Below, in pieces: positions 1 to 15,582 of a stretch of DNA of 64,000 nt. The DNA comes from Blumeriella jaapii (taxonomy: Eukaryota; Ascomycota; Leotiomycetes; Helotiales; Drepanopezizaceae). Position numbers and translations under genes: made by a program. The stretch spans positions 806,001 through 870,000 of the forward strand of contig VWND01000078.1 of NCBI GenBank assembly GCA_009599575.1, in the 5' to 3' direction. Numbering within the stretch: position 1 is the stretch's first letter; each line of letters begins with the position of its first letter. The notes beneath the pieces were generated by a model. It did not search any database. It saw only the letters and a list, made by a program, of their open reading frames with translations, and was not told the origin of the DNA.

Positions 1-1
1 G

Positions 2-388
2 AAGATGGCCGTCGCGACCGGCAACCAGAACCCAGAGTTCAAGACTGGAAAGGTGCACCGCACACAGTTTATAGAGGGGGTGGGAACGTTGTACGAGAAT
101 GCTGCGGAGAAGAGGAAGTCGAAGAACGCATGGGGACTCAACAAGTCGCCCGAGTCGCTGTCGAAGCAGAACCAGGAGGATATGATGAAGCAGTGGGCTG
201 GCGGACAATATGTTGCGCCTCAAACTGCGAAGGAGCCCGGGGATGTGCTGGCGCAGATTGCGGCGTATACGAGACGCAACGAGACATATCTGCCAGCTGA
301 TGCGAGGAAGTTGGAGGACAAAGTAAGGTCCCTCTTACCAGCGACGATCACCAATCCTCAACCACGGTCTACGCAGCGGCCACTGTGA
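2..388 (+). CDS. 3' end of an unrecognised gene
   Basis: The frame is open from the left edge of the window, so this is probably the 3' part of a longer gene; the first ATG at base 5 may be internal. The product is hydrophilic, rich in Lys, Glu and Gln, with no visible membrane segment. I do not recognise the family. A 5' splice site (GTAAGG) at 323 and an acceptor ending TACGCAG at 376 define a plausible 54-base intron. It is a multiple of three, and spliced and unspliced forms both end in Arg-Pro-Leu before the stop. The gene runs tail to tail with the ribosome recycling factor gene, 53 bases away. Confidence 0.55.
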   Translation, partial: KMAVATGNQNPEFKTGKVHRTQFIEGVGTLYENAAEKRKSKNAWGLNKSPESLSKQNQEDMMKQWAGGQYVAPQTAKEPGDVLAQIAAYTRRNETYLPADARKLEDKVRSLLPATITNPQPRSTQRPL

Positions 389-441
389 GTGTGTTGTTGG
401 GCAGGCATAGATCACATTGTACAAAACTCATTTAGAACGTT

Positions 442-1263
442 TCAAGACTGCTCCATAGCTTTCCGTGCCGCGTCTACAGCCTTCTTGACATCTGAAACCC
501 CCTTCTCGGTGATCTTCTCCATCTCTTTCTGTGCCTTTTTCAGATCATCCGGCCTCACAGCCTTCTTGATCTCCATAGCCCTCAAGCGCTTCTGCATCGC
601 GCCTCGGGCGTTTCTGATCCCAACATTGGCCGTCTCCCCCGTCCTACTCGCAGCCGACAAAGCCAGATCCCGAGACTCTTTCGTAGGGGGCGGTATGGGT
701 ACGTTAAGCTGGGAGGCATTGTGCGCATCCTGCACAGGCTGCAGGTTCAGATCTCTCGAGCCCTGAATCGCCGACATGACTTGCTTGACATGCTGTTGCC
801 CGATCAGCAAGGAACCAAAAAGATCTTGCACACTCCAACTTCCCACCGAGGTGCGGGGGAGACTCACATCCTTTTCGCCCACCAAAATCATCAAGCTCCG
901 TCCGCCCTTGGGCAACACCTGCGCCAGGTCGCCCAGCTTCTCGCTCGATTTGCTATCCTTGACCAGATGCACCCTCAGGTTCTCCAGCACCTCTGGGTTG
1001 AACCTGCCGCCCGTCCTCAGCTTCGACAGGTCATTCTTGAGCTTCTCGAGCGCTTTCTCTATGCCGTTTTCGAGGGTCGAGAAATCGAAAGGATCCTCTG
1101 TCTCCTGAGACGACGCAGCCTCTTTTTGTTCCCTTGCGGCACGGCTTATCTTCTTGAGGAGGAGAGGTGTCTGGGAGAACGGGCGGCGAAAAGCACGCGG
1201 TTGTGTTGGGCATGGGAATCCGAATCTGGCTTGGGGGAGAGAGCAGATTCTAAGGCGTGTCAT
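442..1263 (-). CDS. rrf1: mitochondrial ribosome recycling factor
   Basis: Ribosome recycling factor acts with the mitochondrial EF-G-like recycling factor to split post-termination mitoribosomes. The N-terminus is rich in Arg and hydroxylated residues with no acidic residue and ends in a typical presequence site (RRPFSQT), so matrix import is likely. The C-terminal half carries the family signature VPIPPPTKESR followed by GETANVGIRNARG and a helical tail. The frame is open throughout, but bases 793-867 on the minus strand look like an intron: GTGAGT donor, GCTGATC branch site, ACAG acceptor, 75 bases. Removing it joins GEKD to HVKQVMSAI, which restores family spacing and gives about 248 residues instead of 273. 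It shares a 272-base divergent promoter with the 2EXR gene. Confidence 0.9.
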   Translation of the reverse strand: MTRLRICSLPQARFGFPCPTQPRAFRRPFSQTPLLLKKISRAAREQKEAASSQETEDPFDFSTLENGIEKALEKLKNDLSKLRTGGRFNPEVLENLRVHLVKDSKSSEKLGDLAQVLPKGGRSLMILVGEKDVSLPRTSVGSWSVQDLFGSLLIGQQHVKQVMSAIQGSRDLNLQPVQDAHNASQLNVPIPPPTKESRDLALSAASRTGETANVGIRNARGAMQKRLRAMEIKKAVRPDDLKKAQKEMEKITEKGVSDVKKAVDAARKAMEQS

Positions 1264-1451
1264 TAGACTGTTCCCTTCGAGCTGTATCTTTGCGAACTTA
1301 CCTTGTATGACATTGAGCTCTCACGGCTGCTCTCGAAGTGGTTTTTGCAAGCACATTGGCTGGGAATGGAAGTCGTGTCGGCATAGTTCCCTGCTTTGCC
1401 ATCAGTACTCTTCTGCACGGTTTTCCCGACATAAAATTTCCACGGTCGGCA

Positions 1452-1476
1452 GCCTCGCCTCGCCTCGCCTCGCCTC
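1452..1476 (+). repeat. pentamer tandem repeat (GCCTC)5
   Basis: Five perfect copies of GCCTC lie in the region between the divergent rrf1 and 2EXR starts. This is probably a simple repeat in a promoter or 5' UTR. Confidence 0.85.
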
Positions 1477-1535
1477 CTCTCTTCTGCATCAAAACAAGCC
1501 AACAGCAAGACCCATTCCAGCATGTCAACGACAAA

Positions 1536-2159
1536 ATGGAGTCGACGAGCAACATAGCAAAGCCCTTCCGCATTCTTGACCTCCCTCCCGAGATCCGCAT
1601 CAAAATCTACGTCCTTCTCTGTACCTCATCAACACCCTACATCTCGCTATCCTCTGTCGCCTCCCCTCTCGCTGACCCCTCTTTCCCCCACGACCTCCTC
1701 CTCACGAACACGCAACTCTACCACGAGCTCCGGCCACTCTACTTCTCTCTCAACAGCTTCAGCCTGACCGTCCGCCGCGGCAACGATGACTGGTCCTACT
1801 TCCGCGCTCTCCCCTTCCGCGACAACCGCCGCCAGATCCGCTCTCTCCGCATCGTAGTCCTGAGATGGGGAACCAAGGATTTCTTTTGCCAGAGCTTGGT
1901 TCCGGTGGAGGACTGCGTGATGAATGGGAGGTTGAGGAACTTGGAAGTCATGGTTAGGGAGGGGTTTCTGAAGGGGCTTGGTCATGGAGGGGGAGAAGGG
2001 TTCGAGAATTGGGCGAGGCTGAAGACTTTGCTGACGGATCCGTATTTGGAGAGTGCGAAACTTCTGGCGGGGACTGTCATGGATGGCGGTGGTGAGGCGT
2101 CGGGGATTGTGCTGACGAAGTTAAGAGATGTCACGGAGCTTTTGGCAATAGGTAAGTAG
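1536..2159 (+). CDS. 2EXR-domain protein
   Basis: The start was placed at ATG 1536 because the family motif begins a few residues later: FRILDLPPEIRIKIYVLL, the fungal 2EXR/F-box-like opening (LP.EIR..I). Further in, LLTNTQLYHELRPLYF fits the second conserved block. 2EXR proteins form large expanded families in filamentous ascomycetes and their function is mostly unknown. As drawn, the product is 207 residues. A consensus 5' splice site GTAAGT lies at 2152-2157, directly before the stop, so the real gene may continue into a second exon, but I could not place that exon. The in-frame ATG at 1338 is upstream of the family start and probably not used. Confidence 0.7.
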   Translation: MESTSNIAKPFRILDLPPEIRIKIYVLLCTSSTPYISLSSVASPLADPSFPHDLLLTNTQLYHELRPLYFSLNSFSLTVRRGNDDWSYFRALPFRDNRRQIRSLRIVVLRWGTKDFFCQSLVPVEDCVMNGRLRNLEVMVREGFLKGLGHGGGEGFENWARLKTLLTDPYLESAKLLAGTVMDGGGEASGIVLTKLRDVTELLAIGK

Positions 2160-3327
2160 CCCTGGAGAAAGATAGTTTCCAATTGGTAAGTGGAAGTCAA
2201 GCCAAAGGAAATAGTGAATATCGGAGCAGGAGAAAGATGAAATTGGGTGTTGTCATTCGTACCATACTCGATTCAAACTTCCTAAGTAAACAACACTCGT
2301 GTAACATCATTTTAGGACTCATGTATTTGCCAAGGGTATGCGCTTATCTCTATGTAAAAACACAAATGGTACTGTACAAGACAGCGGTCTTACCTGATGC
2401 TCTTCTAGACGATGGTGTTTCAAACGGTACCTTTCAAACCCGCCGAAGAGGAGTCGTCCTTGATAAATGCAAGCGAGCGAGCTCATCAATCACAACATTT
2501 TCTCAATCGGAGTCACAAATCCCGGAAACAAGTGCCTCGTTGAAGCTGACAAAGTCATTGCATACTGGCGATGGAAGAGGCTCATATGACCCAAGTTCTC
2601 CTGTCGGAAAGGTAGACCCCGTATCTATGCAAGAAGTGTTTAGAGTATCTAGCTCTTTTTCCTTCAATCCGATAACGAAACGTCGTGAGCAAGTACTAGC
2701 GAGCGCACCGCGCAACCTGCAGAGCTCAGGAACTTGAAAGTCCAATATCGGAGATTTCTCGTGCTAGTTGAAAAAACCATGCTTTCGAGCTCCTTTGAAG
2801 AGTTGTCATGATTAGAGTAAACAGAGGAGCAAGGGAATTTTCGAATTTGGCCACTGTGTTGGGAATCTCGTTTGATGTCAGCTGTATCGAGAGCTGTTGC
2901 CTCGAAATGCCTTGGGAAGGTGTACTGTAGATAAAGGCTGGATTTAGTTGCCCCAACTTCATGGATTCATCCATACTTTAGATTACCTCCGAATTGCCAG
3001 GTGTGGGTACCAGGGTGACGTTACTGCAAGGCAAAGGTGACAGAAGGAGTATTTGTTATGTTTTTGTTCAATTTGATTAACATTCTCTCTTCCTGTTCTA
3101 CAAGCGCGCTTCATGCCCGTAGGAAGAAAAAAAACCCAGCCATTTCTGGATCTCAAAGTAGCCAGATCAGAAAACTCTCGCAAGTGACTTTTGATGGACC
3201 CAGTAGTTGTGTGCATTGAAAAAAAGAGAGAGCCATAGACCAGATTAGCCAATCATGTTGGGATAATCATGAATTCATCATCACCCCATTGCTCCATGGT
3301 GTTTGCCCGTGTTCAGCAAATCATAGT
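2160..3327. other. intergenic region between convergent genes
   Basis: This stretch lies between the 2EXR gene and the 3' end of the SSB gene. Open frames here (for example 2183-2737 on the plus strand) have no recognisable family motif or coherent composition. Part may be 3' UTR or an unplaced last exon of the 2EXR gene. Nothing else is supported. Confidence 0.5.
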
Positions 3328-7379
<4,052 letters not shown>

Positions 7380-8083
7380 GATTGATGAAGCGTGTTGTGT
7401 TGGGTTCGACAATAGAGAAAATGTCAAGGGCGGGGAGGTTGAGTGAGTGATCTCGAGACTTTTTTTTCAACTGCAAAATCGTCTGTGGCTCGCTGGCGCT
7501 AGTTCCCGTTTCGCTAAATTTTATCTACGCTAGGCCCGATTTGGACCTAAGGCCCATCAAGCGCACTCCGCTCACCGCTCCACTTAGGATCAGCAAGCCG
7601 TTGAGTAGGAGAGCCGCAATGTATAGAAAAGTTAGTAGAGATCAGTCGAAGAGGATTAGAAGAGGATTTATACGGAGGCCTGCATGAAGTGAATCAAACC
7701 GCTTCTGCGAAATATCTACAAGTTCTGGCCTTGGCATGCGGTTGAGCTACACCCAAGCTTTTGAGACTATGGAGACTCAAGAATCTGACAGTTTCACCAC
7801 GTGCACTCAAATGTAAATTTGTGCGCTCGCTTTTCGCAGGGATTTTCAAATGTCTATTGATATCTCTATCTCGGATCTGTGTCGTGCATGAGCTACCCGG
7901 TTACGAAATAGCTGCGTGCAAGAGTCCCAGAAGAATCCCAGAAGAATCCCCAATGCGAGTCAGAATTGTAATATACAACGCCAATGATGAGAGCCTGATT
8001 ACTCCATCCCAATGACCGTTCCCCATCCGCACAACGCCTGACCAAGCAATCCTTCCAACAAGACGAGAAGCAGACACAGTGAT
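7380..8083. other. intergenic, upstream of the SSB gene
   Basis: This is the region between the SSB start and the 3' end of rsc4, which point the same way. It should hold the SSB promoter. I see no open frame with coding character and no repeat. Confidence 0.5.
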
Positions 8084-10608
8084 TCACCGCAAGAGATTGG
8101 CAAAAATTGTGATCTTCTCGAGCTCAATGTCCTGCCCATTAGGTGGCTTTGCAGACCCCTTTGGCAATGCAGCAATCAACTCAACCTCGATTCTGTTGAC
8201 ACCCGGGAGAAGACGACCTTCAAACAGAGGGTGTCGTGGGTCGACGGGGTGGCCGGGGATGAGAGGCATTGCGTTCAGTCTTTGCGTTCCAGAGGTCACG
8301 AAGAGCTTGTGTTGGCGTTCAAGCAGGGAGGGCGCAATGGTTGGCTTGATCTGAAGGTAGTAGTGGGTTGAGGGAAGGCTTATGGTGATTGATTGTTGGG
8401 CCATGGAGGGGGATGGTGGAAGATCCATGCGGAAATGGCGGGAAATGTTCAAGCCGGGGTGGGTTGCGAGGCACAGGTTTGTGATCATAGCGTCAGACGC
8501 AGCTACTCCTGTTAGCAGAGAACCAAAACCAGATATGACTTTGCGACTTACTTTTACCAGGTTGCCGCCACTTGGAATCGAAGCTGGGATTTGGGGGGGT
8601 ATATTGCGCTTGGTGGTTGAAGGATTGTGCATAGCCGCCGGGATTGAAGTGGCTGGGTTGTCCTGGGGTTGACGGAGGAAGCATACCACTTGCAGGAATG
8701 GCTGGGGTTGAAACAGATTGGCTAGAGACGCGAAAATTACTTGGAGGTGCCAGAACAGCTGGCGAATTACGGGCGCCTTCTTCGTTTTTGACAGGAGCCG
8801 AGTTCGAGGGTGTAGGGGATGCTATAGAGCCCGAGGCACTTCTCGCCCGTTCAAGTTGGTCCAAACTTGGGGCAGGCACTGCAGAAGTGAAGGGATTTCG
8901 ACCACTCGCGCCATTTGCAGCGGGAGTCGAGACTGGACCTGGGGCAATTGGTTGGGGGGCAGGTGAATCAGCAGGACTCGGTCTGCCTGGCAATTTGAGG
9001 GTGATCTTCTGGGGCGGAGGCGCCGACTTATTGGTCGTCAACTTAATCCGAGGTTGAACTACTGGAGCTCCATCGGGTACAGCTTTCTTGATTTCGGGAA
9101 GAGCTTTGGTGAAGACAGCCTGGTGAATTATCAGCAATGTTCAAGATGGAGCACTCGGAAAGTTGACTTGCCTTGAAATCTTGTGCTAGCAGAAAAATAG
9201 GACTACCATCTTCGTTGAACTTCACGGCGTTCTTCCAAATGAAGCTTGCCTCGTTCTCGAAAGCGGCCCAGCTTTGATAGGCTGAGACCCCTGTTGCCGC
9301 ATTTTTGCCTCGAATTCCTCTAACACTTTTCCTCAGAGTTCTCAAGCTGACTGGGTGATCGATGAGCTCATAGTAATCTGGATAGTCCTCTTTTGAGGGG
9401 AGATTGATGAAGGGAAGGAATTCTGGTATATCATCCCTGTGTTTAATGTCAGTACTAAAATGGTTTTGCGAGGATGTATCTGCCTACTCAGGGAATTCTT
9501 TCCGTGCGATTAGATCATCCACAAATTTCTCTTGGGCGGCCTGGAACGTGAGACCGCTATAACCAGCTGTTGAGTAGCTTAGCTCTGTCGGGGTAGGGGT
9601 CACACTCTTTTTGTGAGATTGAGAGTTCCTCGGGGCCCGTCCACGAGCCTTCTTGGTAGTGGTCGAAACTTCAGGTTCGACTTCGCCTGGGGTTTCCTCT
9701 TCACCGGCGCCCTCCACAGGACTTGGTGCATTCGAAGCTGGTAACGGCGTTGCGTACGCTGTGTAGCCAGGAATCAATTTGTATGCCGGATTGTATCTCG
9801 TCATGTAATTGCTCAAAGCCTTCCTCAAGCGCTCCGAATCATCATAAATCTCGGATCCTCTTGTATTGTACTCCTTTGCATTGGATATCATGCGCTTGAT
9901 GTAGCTTTCCAGAGCCGTGAGGTTTGGAAATTCATGCCGCTTCAACTTGGCTTCGATTGTGTCTATGGCAATGGGCATCTTGATCATCTCATAGTAATCG
10001 GGAAATTGCTTCTTATTAGGGAGGGTAAGGAAAGGTGTAGCAATGAGACGACCACTGCAATTAAAGAACGTCAGTCAGAGATTCGTCTGCTACGACAGAT
10101 GCCACTCAAATTCCCCACACTTGGGTCGCGGGTCTATCGCTCTGCTGCCCGTTCGTTGCAAGAGCAGCAGGACAAGGCTGGCTGGCTGGCGCACGCTGTT
10201 GGAGAGCTACACACTTGTTCGCATGAGAGGAGGAGCCAGAGAAGAGGAGCGTACCTTTTGTCGGCTGTTTGGCGAAAGGTATCAAGCAACTTGAGGCCCA
10301 GCTGGGTTGTCGTCTCTGGGCTCTCGCCTTGTGAGAGGAGGTCCTATTTCTCGTCAGCCTTGCCTGGTTTGATGAACGCGGTCCGAAGTCGAATGCTGGT
10401 GCAGTGCAGTGAACCTTCGGCGCCCCTCGACCCTGCGACCATCGTTCGCACACGACAATCGCATCCGCAATCGCGCACACGTTTGCGCGCGACGCGGCGC
10501 ATCGCAAAGGAGGGCGGCACCTACGCTGCCCGGCATCTTTCTTCTCTTCGCCGCGCGATCGTCCAGCTCCTCTGCAGGAGGACCCCCATTGACCTTGCGT
10601 TTATCCAT
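8084..10608 (-). CDS. rsc4: RSC chromatin-remodelling subunit Rsc4 (tandem bromodomain)
   Basis: Rsc4 is the tandem-bromodomain subunit through which the nuclear RSC remodeller reads acetylated histone H3. Exons (minus): 10525-10608, 10255-10343, 9488-10054, 9172-9436, 8552-9119, 8084-8508, giving 665 residues, close to the budding-yeast length. The start MDKRKVNGGPPAEELDDRAA is a basic, nuclear-type N-terminus. Bromodomain 1 (about residues 40-150) has TLPNKKQFPDYYEMIKMP and ISNAKEYN; bromodomain 2 (about 230-345) has LPSKEDYPDYYELIDHPVSL and WKNAVKFNEDGS. A long Pro/Ser-rich linker follows, then a conserved C-terminal domain. The intron 9120-9171 begins GCAAGT and ends CCAG, a GC-AG intron supported by exact frame joining (QDFK to AVFTKAL). 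Intron 5 is only 43 bases. Confidence 0.92.
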
Positions 10609-11616
10609 CGTGGCCTTTGCAGACGCGCGTCGCGCACGCCGGGTCGAATTATCGGGCCCGTCTGGATGCTCGTCTGGTGCCGGCCGAGGGCGCAATTGTT
10701 GTGCTGAGGGCGCAAGCAGTTCGTGGGTCAGGTCGCGCGGTGTTTCGCGTCCAGGGATTTGCAGGAGGAAGAGTCGTGGTTGCGGCCTGCGGCTGGGGGC
10801 AAGGTTGGTTGCCGACACCACTTGCGGTGCTTGCGGTGCTCGCTCTGAGACCGCTCTCGTCGGTAGGGTGTAGGTACCGTACCGTACCGTACAGCACGAG
10901 AAACCCAAAGGCAATGCGGAAGAGTCTCCTTTTGCACGCGTCCAAACGGTCTGCCACGGATTCTGCAGAAAGCTCTTACACTGCCCGTACTGGACGGCAC
11001 CGTGCTTGTCCTCTTCACTATTCACTGGACGTCTCTCTCTGCCCATGCTCGGATCGGGCTCTCTGGTCACGTGTCTGGAGCTAAGCTGGAACGGGGTTCG
11101 CTTCCGCCGCTAAGTGCGGAGCAAGTACATTTGTTTACTTCCTTCCCCCCCATCACCCCAGATACACTTTAAAAAAGAGAGAGTCAGTCAGTCACCGCAC
11201 ACAGCACAGCACAGCACAGCACCGCACAGCTCACCGACCGATCCGATCCGAACCAACCTTCGGCTGGTGCCCGCTTCCATATCGCATCTCTCTCTCTCCT
11301 TCGCCATCATTGCTCCTCCGCTTTCCTGTGCGCCCGCTCTTCGCATCCCTCAGCTCGCCCTTGATCCACCCAGCCGTTTTGCACACGCACACGCACACCC
11401 ACACGCACACCCACACGAACCCAGGCCTCCAAAACTTTGTTTGGATCTGCGCTCGTACTCCCGCTGCATAATCCGCGACGCGCACCTCCAACGGGCTGAC
11501 TGCCTCTTGCGCAAGACCCGGTAGTCCAGTCATTGGGGGATTTCTTGTCGCGTGCTGCCCCACCACTAGCTCTGCTCGACAGCTTCTCTACCAAAACCAA
11601 AGACCACAAGGATACA
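10609..11616. promoter_or_regulatory. divergent promoter region rsc4 / cks1
   Basis: About 1 kb between the divergent starts of rsc4 and cks1. It contains a run of GTACC units at 10873-10892, repeated ACAGC units at about 11200-11228, and a CA-rich stretch with repeated CACACGCAC-type units at about 11382-11416 near the cks1 start. No TATA box stands out. Long open frames on both strands here are GC-rich by-products without family motifs. Confidence 0.5.
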
Positions 11617-12168
11617 ATGTCGTCGGATTTGGACTACAGCAGGCGCAACAGGTCTCCGAGGCAGCTCACCGACTCGGAGAAGGCGCTTTTGGAAGAGTTC
11701 ATTGATTCAATCCACTACTCGGCGAGGTTGTTACCCCCTCTCTTCCAGCTCATCCGCGCCGGCGACGGTGATCCTTCGAGCCTCTGTGAACCGATCTCTA
11801 ACCTTCCTCCGCAGATACTCTGACAGCGAGTACGAATATCGACATGTCCAGCTCCCGAAGAACATGTTGAAGGCCATCCCGAAAGAGTACCATGATTCGG
11901 CCAAGGGCACACTGAAGCTGCTGTGGGAAGAAGAGTGGAGAGGATTGGGTATCACACAGGTGGGTTCAAGCTAGCCACGACGTACACAGCCAAAACAATA
12001 GCTGACGTACAATCTGCAGAGTCTTGGATGGGAGCACTACGAAGTCCACGAGCCGGAGCCACACATCCTTCTGTTCAAGTAAGATGCCCCGACTCCGGAT
12101 ATCACATCCCGATCTCGCTGACACCATTACGCAGGAGACCGATCAACTACGTTCCCCCCGGCCAATAG
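11617..12168 (+). CDS. cks1: cyclin-dependent kinase regulatory subunit Cks1/Suc1
   Basis: Cks1 binds the Cdc28/Cdk1 catalytic subunit and its phosphorylated substrates to promote cell-cycle transitions. Exons: 11617-11726, 11815-11959, 12020-12078, 12135-12168, giving 115 residues, the usual family size. Motifs seen: [18 protein letters not shown], the segment [21 protein letters not shown], and the hallmark [13 protein letters not shown] that forms the beta hinge. The first intron has an unusual donor (GTTGTT) but a good branch site (CTCTAAC) and a CGCAG acceptor, and the protein joins correctly across it. The start has ACAATG context. Confidence 0.95.
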
Positions 12169-13033
12169 AGGCCCTGTGTTCTTGTTCATATCCTTTTAAT
12201 CTGGCGGGTTTTTGATGGATTGCAAGCCTCTGCAAATAATGTGCTTTGATGATGTTACGTCTCATGTCTCTCCGCCAAAAAAAAAAAACACCTCTCTTGG
12301 CCCCGTTTTTGGCCGTCTTCGATGTCTCTAGATTAGGTTTAATGGATTCTCTCCTTCCCGAGAATATTCGGCTCTCCTCAGGTCTTCCTTACGAGCCTGG
12401 GAGGTGGATGAGCGTGGTACTTGTATAATATCGTGTGACGGACTTTCATGGAGATATAAAATCACAAATAATAGATATGCAAATTGGTCACATGCTCCGC
12501 TATTCTGCTCACGGTGAACGTGGTCTGTCTGTCATTGATCCAGGAAATCCCGAGAATGTCTCTGGATGTCGCAAAAGGAGATCATGTTAATGTGGAGGCA
12601 GAACTGGGCGTTGGACGGACTTAAATTAAGGTAGCGACTCACTACTTGGCCATGGCGTTTGCCAAGCGGTAGACTTGGTCCCCTCCGTGCCCCGATGGGT
12701 GATATTTGACAGATAAGCCAAAACCTGTGTTCTACAACAAATTTCTGGTGCCTCCTACATATGCCCTCCCTTCTGCTTCTTCTTTTCTTCTTCCCCTTCT
12801 TCTCTGTTCCATATTCTCCAGGCTTGCAGAATTGATTTCACTCTGCGCTGTTCTTGTAGGTTTCTTTATCAGCCATACATGTACGAATTCATGCTTCAAT
12901 ACCCTCAAGCCTTTGACCCAACCCCCCGGAAACTCTCGACTACTTCACCACCTCCTCCGCGTTCGAGCTATTCAGCCCCGTGTTTGGAATCACTTCAAAG
13001 GTGGAAGAATAAGACCAGGCGTCGTCAGCAGTC
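12169..13033. other. intergenic between cks1 and ero1
   Basis: The cks1 3' UTR and ero1 promoter lie here. There is an inverted repeat at about 12643-12665 (CTTGGC and GCCAAG separated by roughly ten bases). An A-run of about 12 bases lies near 12277-12288. No gene is supported. Confidence 0.5.
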
Positions 13034-14977
13034 ATGAAGACCGCAGCTGAACTCTTCTTCCTCGCGGTCTTCTCTCTGCTGAGCATTTCGCAAACCACAG
13101 ACCTCAAACCCTCTTCGAGGCAACATCCATCCAGTCCAGATGCTTGCGTGGTACGCTCTTTTGTTCTCACTGCAGAAATGCTTGTCTAATAGCATCTACC
13201 AGATATCTCCCAAATCAATCGTATCTGATGCTTGCGCCTCTTACGCTACCCTCGACAGCCTTAACCAAGAGCTCCAACCTTCTCTCAAAGACATCACACA
13301 AAATACCGATTTCTTCGCATACTACCGTTTGAATCTATTTGGGAAGGAGTGTCCTTTCTGGAATGATAACAATGGCATGTGTGGCAATATTGCATGCGCT
13401 GTAAACACATTAGACAACGAGGAGGACATTCCGGCGGTATGGAGAGCGGAGGAATTGGGAAAGCTGAAGGGCCCGAAGGCAGTGCACCCTGAAAAGCGCT
13501 TACGGGAAGAGCGAGAGCCGCAGAAACCGCTTCAGGGCATGTTGGGCGAGAGCGTCGGGGAGAGTTGTGTGGTAGATTACGACGACGAGTGCGACCAGAG
13601 AGACTATTGTGTTCCGGAGGACGAGAGCGCCGGCTCTAAAGGAGATTATGTGAGCCTGGTGGACAATCCGGAAAGATTTACGGGGTACGCTGGGGAGGGG
13701 GCTATGCAAGTTTGGAATGCCATCTATAGGGAGAACTGCTTTTCGAAGGAATCCTTCCCCGATTCAGCGTCCCTCGGATCTTCGCATCATTCCCAAAAAG
13801 GTCCTGCGATCAGCGAACTACAATCTGTAATGCGAGATCGTGGACGCCAGCAAGCTCTAGAGAAACTTCAGACGCACGCTCCGAATGCACCCTTCGTTGC
13901 AGAGTCTGGCCTAGAGCACCAGGATCAATGCTTGGAGAAGCGCGTTTTCTATAGAGTGGTCTCTGGCATGCATACATCGATCAGTACGCATTTGTGTTGG
14001 GAACATTTGAATCAGACGTCTGGAAAGTGGGGGCCAAACTTACAATGCTACAAGGACCGGCTCCACGGATTTACGGACAGGATCTCGAACCTGTATTTCA
14101 ACTACGCTCTTGTCCTACGGGCTGTTACGAAACTTGGGCCGTATCTGAAGGATTACACATTCTGCTCGGGCGACCCTGCGCAGGATCGCGCCACCAAAGC
14201 CAAGGTACAGGCACTTACCGCGAAGGCCGGGACGGTGCCTGCAATCTTCGACGAGTCTTTGATGTTTGTCAACGGCGAAGGTCCCAGCTTGAAGGAGGAT
14301 TTCCGCCAGCGATTTAGGAATATTAGTCGGATCATGGATTGTGTTGGCTGCGACAAGTGCCGACTCTGGGGAAAGCTTCAGACCGCTGGTTACGGCGCCG
14401 CATTGAAAGTCTTGTTCGAGTTTGACAACAAATCCGAAGACTTCCCTGTGCTCAAGAGAACAGAACTGGTCGCGCTGTTTAATACGTTGGCACGCATTTC
14501 GAGCTCGCTCGAGGCTATCGGCAAGTTCGAGGCCATGATCGAGGATGAAGAAGTAGATCTTAGTGGTCCCCTAGAGGGCAAGGTGTCCCCTGACAGAGTC
14601 ACAAATCCCCCAGACATTGCCCCCGAGTCCGACGAGAAAGAGTACAAAGATCCGACAGAGGCCGATTTCGTGGAGCACGAACGTGAGACCTTGCTGCGGA
14701 AGAAATTGCCGTGGAACGCGACCATCTCCGAACAACTTCATGCCGAGTTAGATCTTACTTGGAGGGTGTTCAAATACGTAATCAGAAGCTGGATTGCCTT
14801 ACCGAAGAACCTGTAAGTCCATGTATGAACGCTAGAGCTAGAATAAGAGCCATGCTGACATCAACCAGGTGGGATCTTTTTGTCCTCGAGGCAGGGAGAG
14901 CCTGGGATAACTACATTGGGTTGCCAGTCCGCCCGAGGACGTGGACCATTGGGCGGCCTGTCGTAGATGAGCTATGA
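13034..14977 (+). CDS. ero1: endoplasmic reticulum oxidoreductin Ero1
   Basis: Ero1 is the FAD-dependent oxidase that re-oxidises protein disulfide isomerase in the ER lumen using oxygen. Exons: 13034-13150, 13203-14812, 14869-14977, giving 611 residues. A signal peptide is visible at residues 1-20 (MKTAAELFFLAVFSLLSIS). The shuttle cysteines fall at about C89, C99 and C104 in the pattern KECPFWNDNNGMC then C; the active-site segment is DCVGCDKCRLWGKLQ (about 14338-14382). NPERFTGYAGEGAMQVWNAI is the conserved FAD-binding region. The chain ends VVDEL, an HDEL-like ER-retention tail. Acidic low-complexity stretches are present, as in other filamentous ascomycetes. Both introns have GT-AG sites and keep frame. 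Confidence 0.95.
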
Positions 14978-15582
14978 AGATTCGGTCTATCATGTAATGG
15001 CGTTTCGGGTCGGAAAATCAAAAGCAATGGCATCAATCAGCGTTGGGAGTTCATCGATTGGTAGGTGATTTACAATACTGGCAGATGATCAGTCCCATGA
15101 ACTTCACAATCAAGCACGAGAATCAGCAGACTACATTTATCTTTACTTCACATGTGAATGAATTGAAAGGGACATAGCATTGAGCCAGCTTTTCGACGCA
15201 GGTGGTTTCCTCCAGGGCAATGTCAGTTGTGATGGGAACATTACCAAGAGTCCAAGCCCAGATCATGGATGAGGATGATAGGCCAATACACTACTTTTGG
15301 TGGATTTTGCATTCGCGGCTGGAGTAATCCTCTTATTGTCGTTCTCTGTTGGCCCTTTTCCTTTACTTGGAGCTTGAAGCGCAAGGGTAATGCTGAATTC
15401 TGGAGACATCACCATCATCAGAAAGTGTTCTCCCTATCTAAACTGGAACGAGCCCAAAGGCACTCGTCTGTTGCTCTTTCCACTCAAACTCCAACAGTAT
15501 CTGCAACTTCTGCTCGTCCAGTTCTGCCACTTCAGTACTGTACCGCCACAACCATCGACAACACTCCCGCCTTCGGTTCAAG
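14978..15582. other. intergenic between ero1 and the esterase-like gene
   Basis: This contains the ero1 3' UTR and the upstream region of the esterase-like gene. Frames at 15269-15613 lack family motifs. Nothing further is seen. Confidence 0.45.

Noticed and set aside
721..1266. Plus-strand frames over the RRF gene
   Set aside because: Antisense shadows of a clearly recognised coding sequence.
2183..2737. 184-codon plus-strand frame
   Set aside because: No recognisable motif, irregular composition, crosses likely UTR and intron-like sequence; not enough support for a gene.
10354..11084. Long overlapping frames on both strands upstream of rsc4 and cks1
   Set aside because: GC-rich promoter DNA gives chance open frames; only the stretch starting MDKRKVNGG is real, as rsc4 exon 1.
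11382..11416. Telomere-like or functional CA repeat
   Set aside because: Imperfect CACACGCAC units, short, and typical of fungal 5' UTR low complexity.
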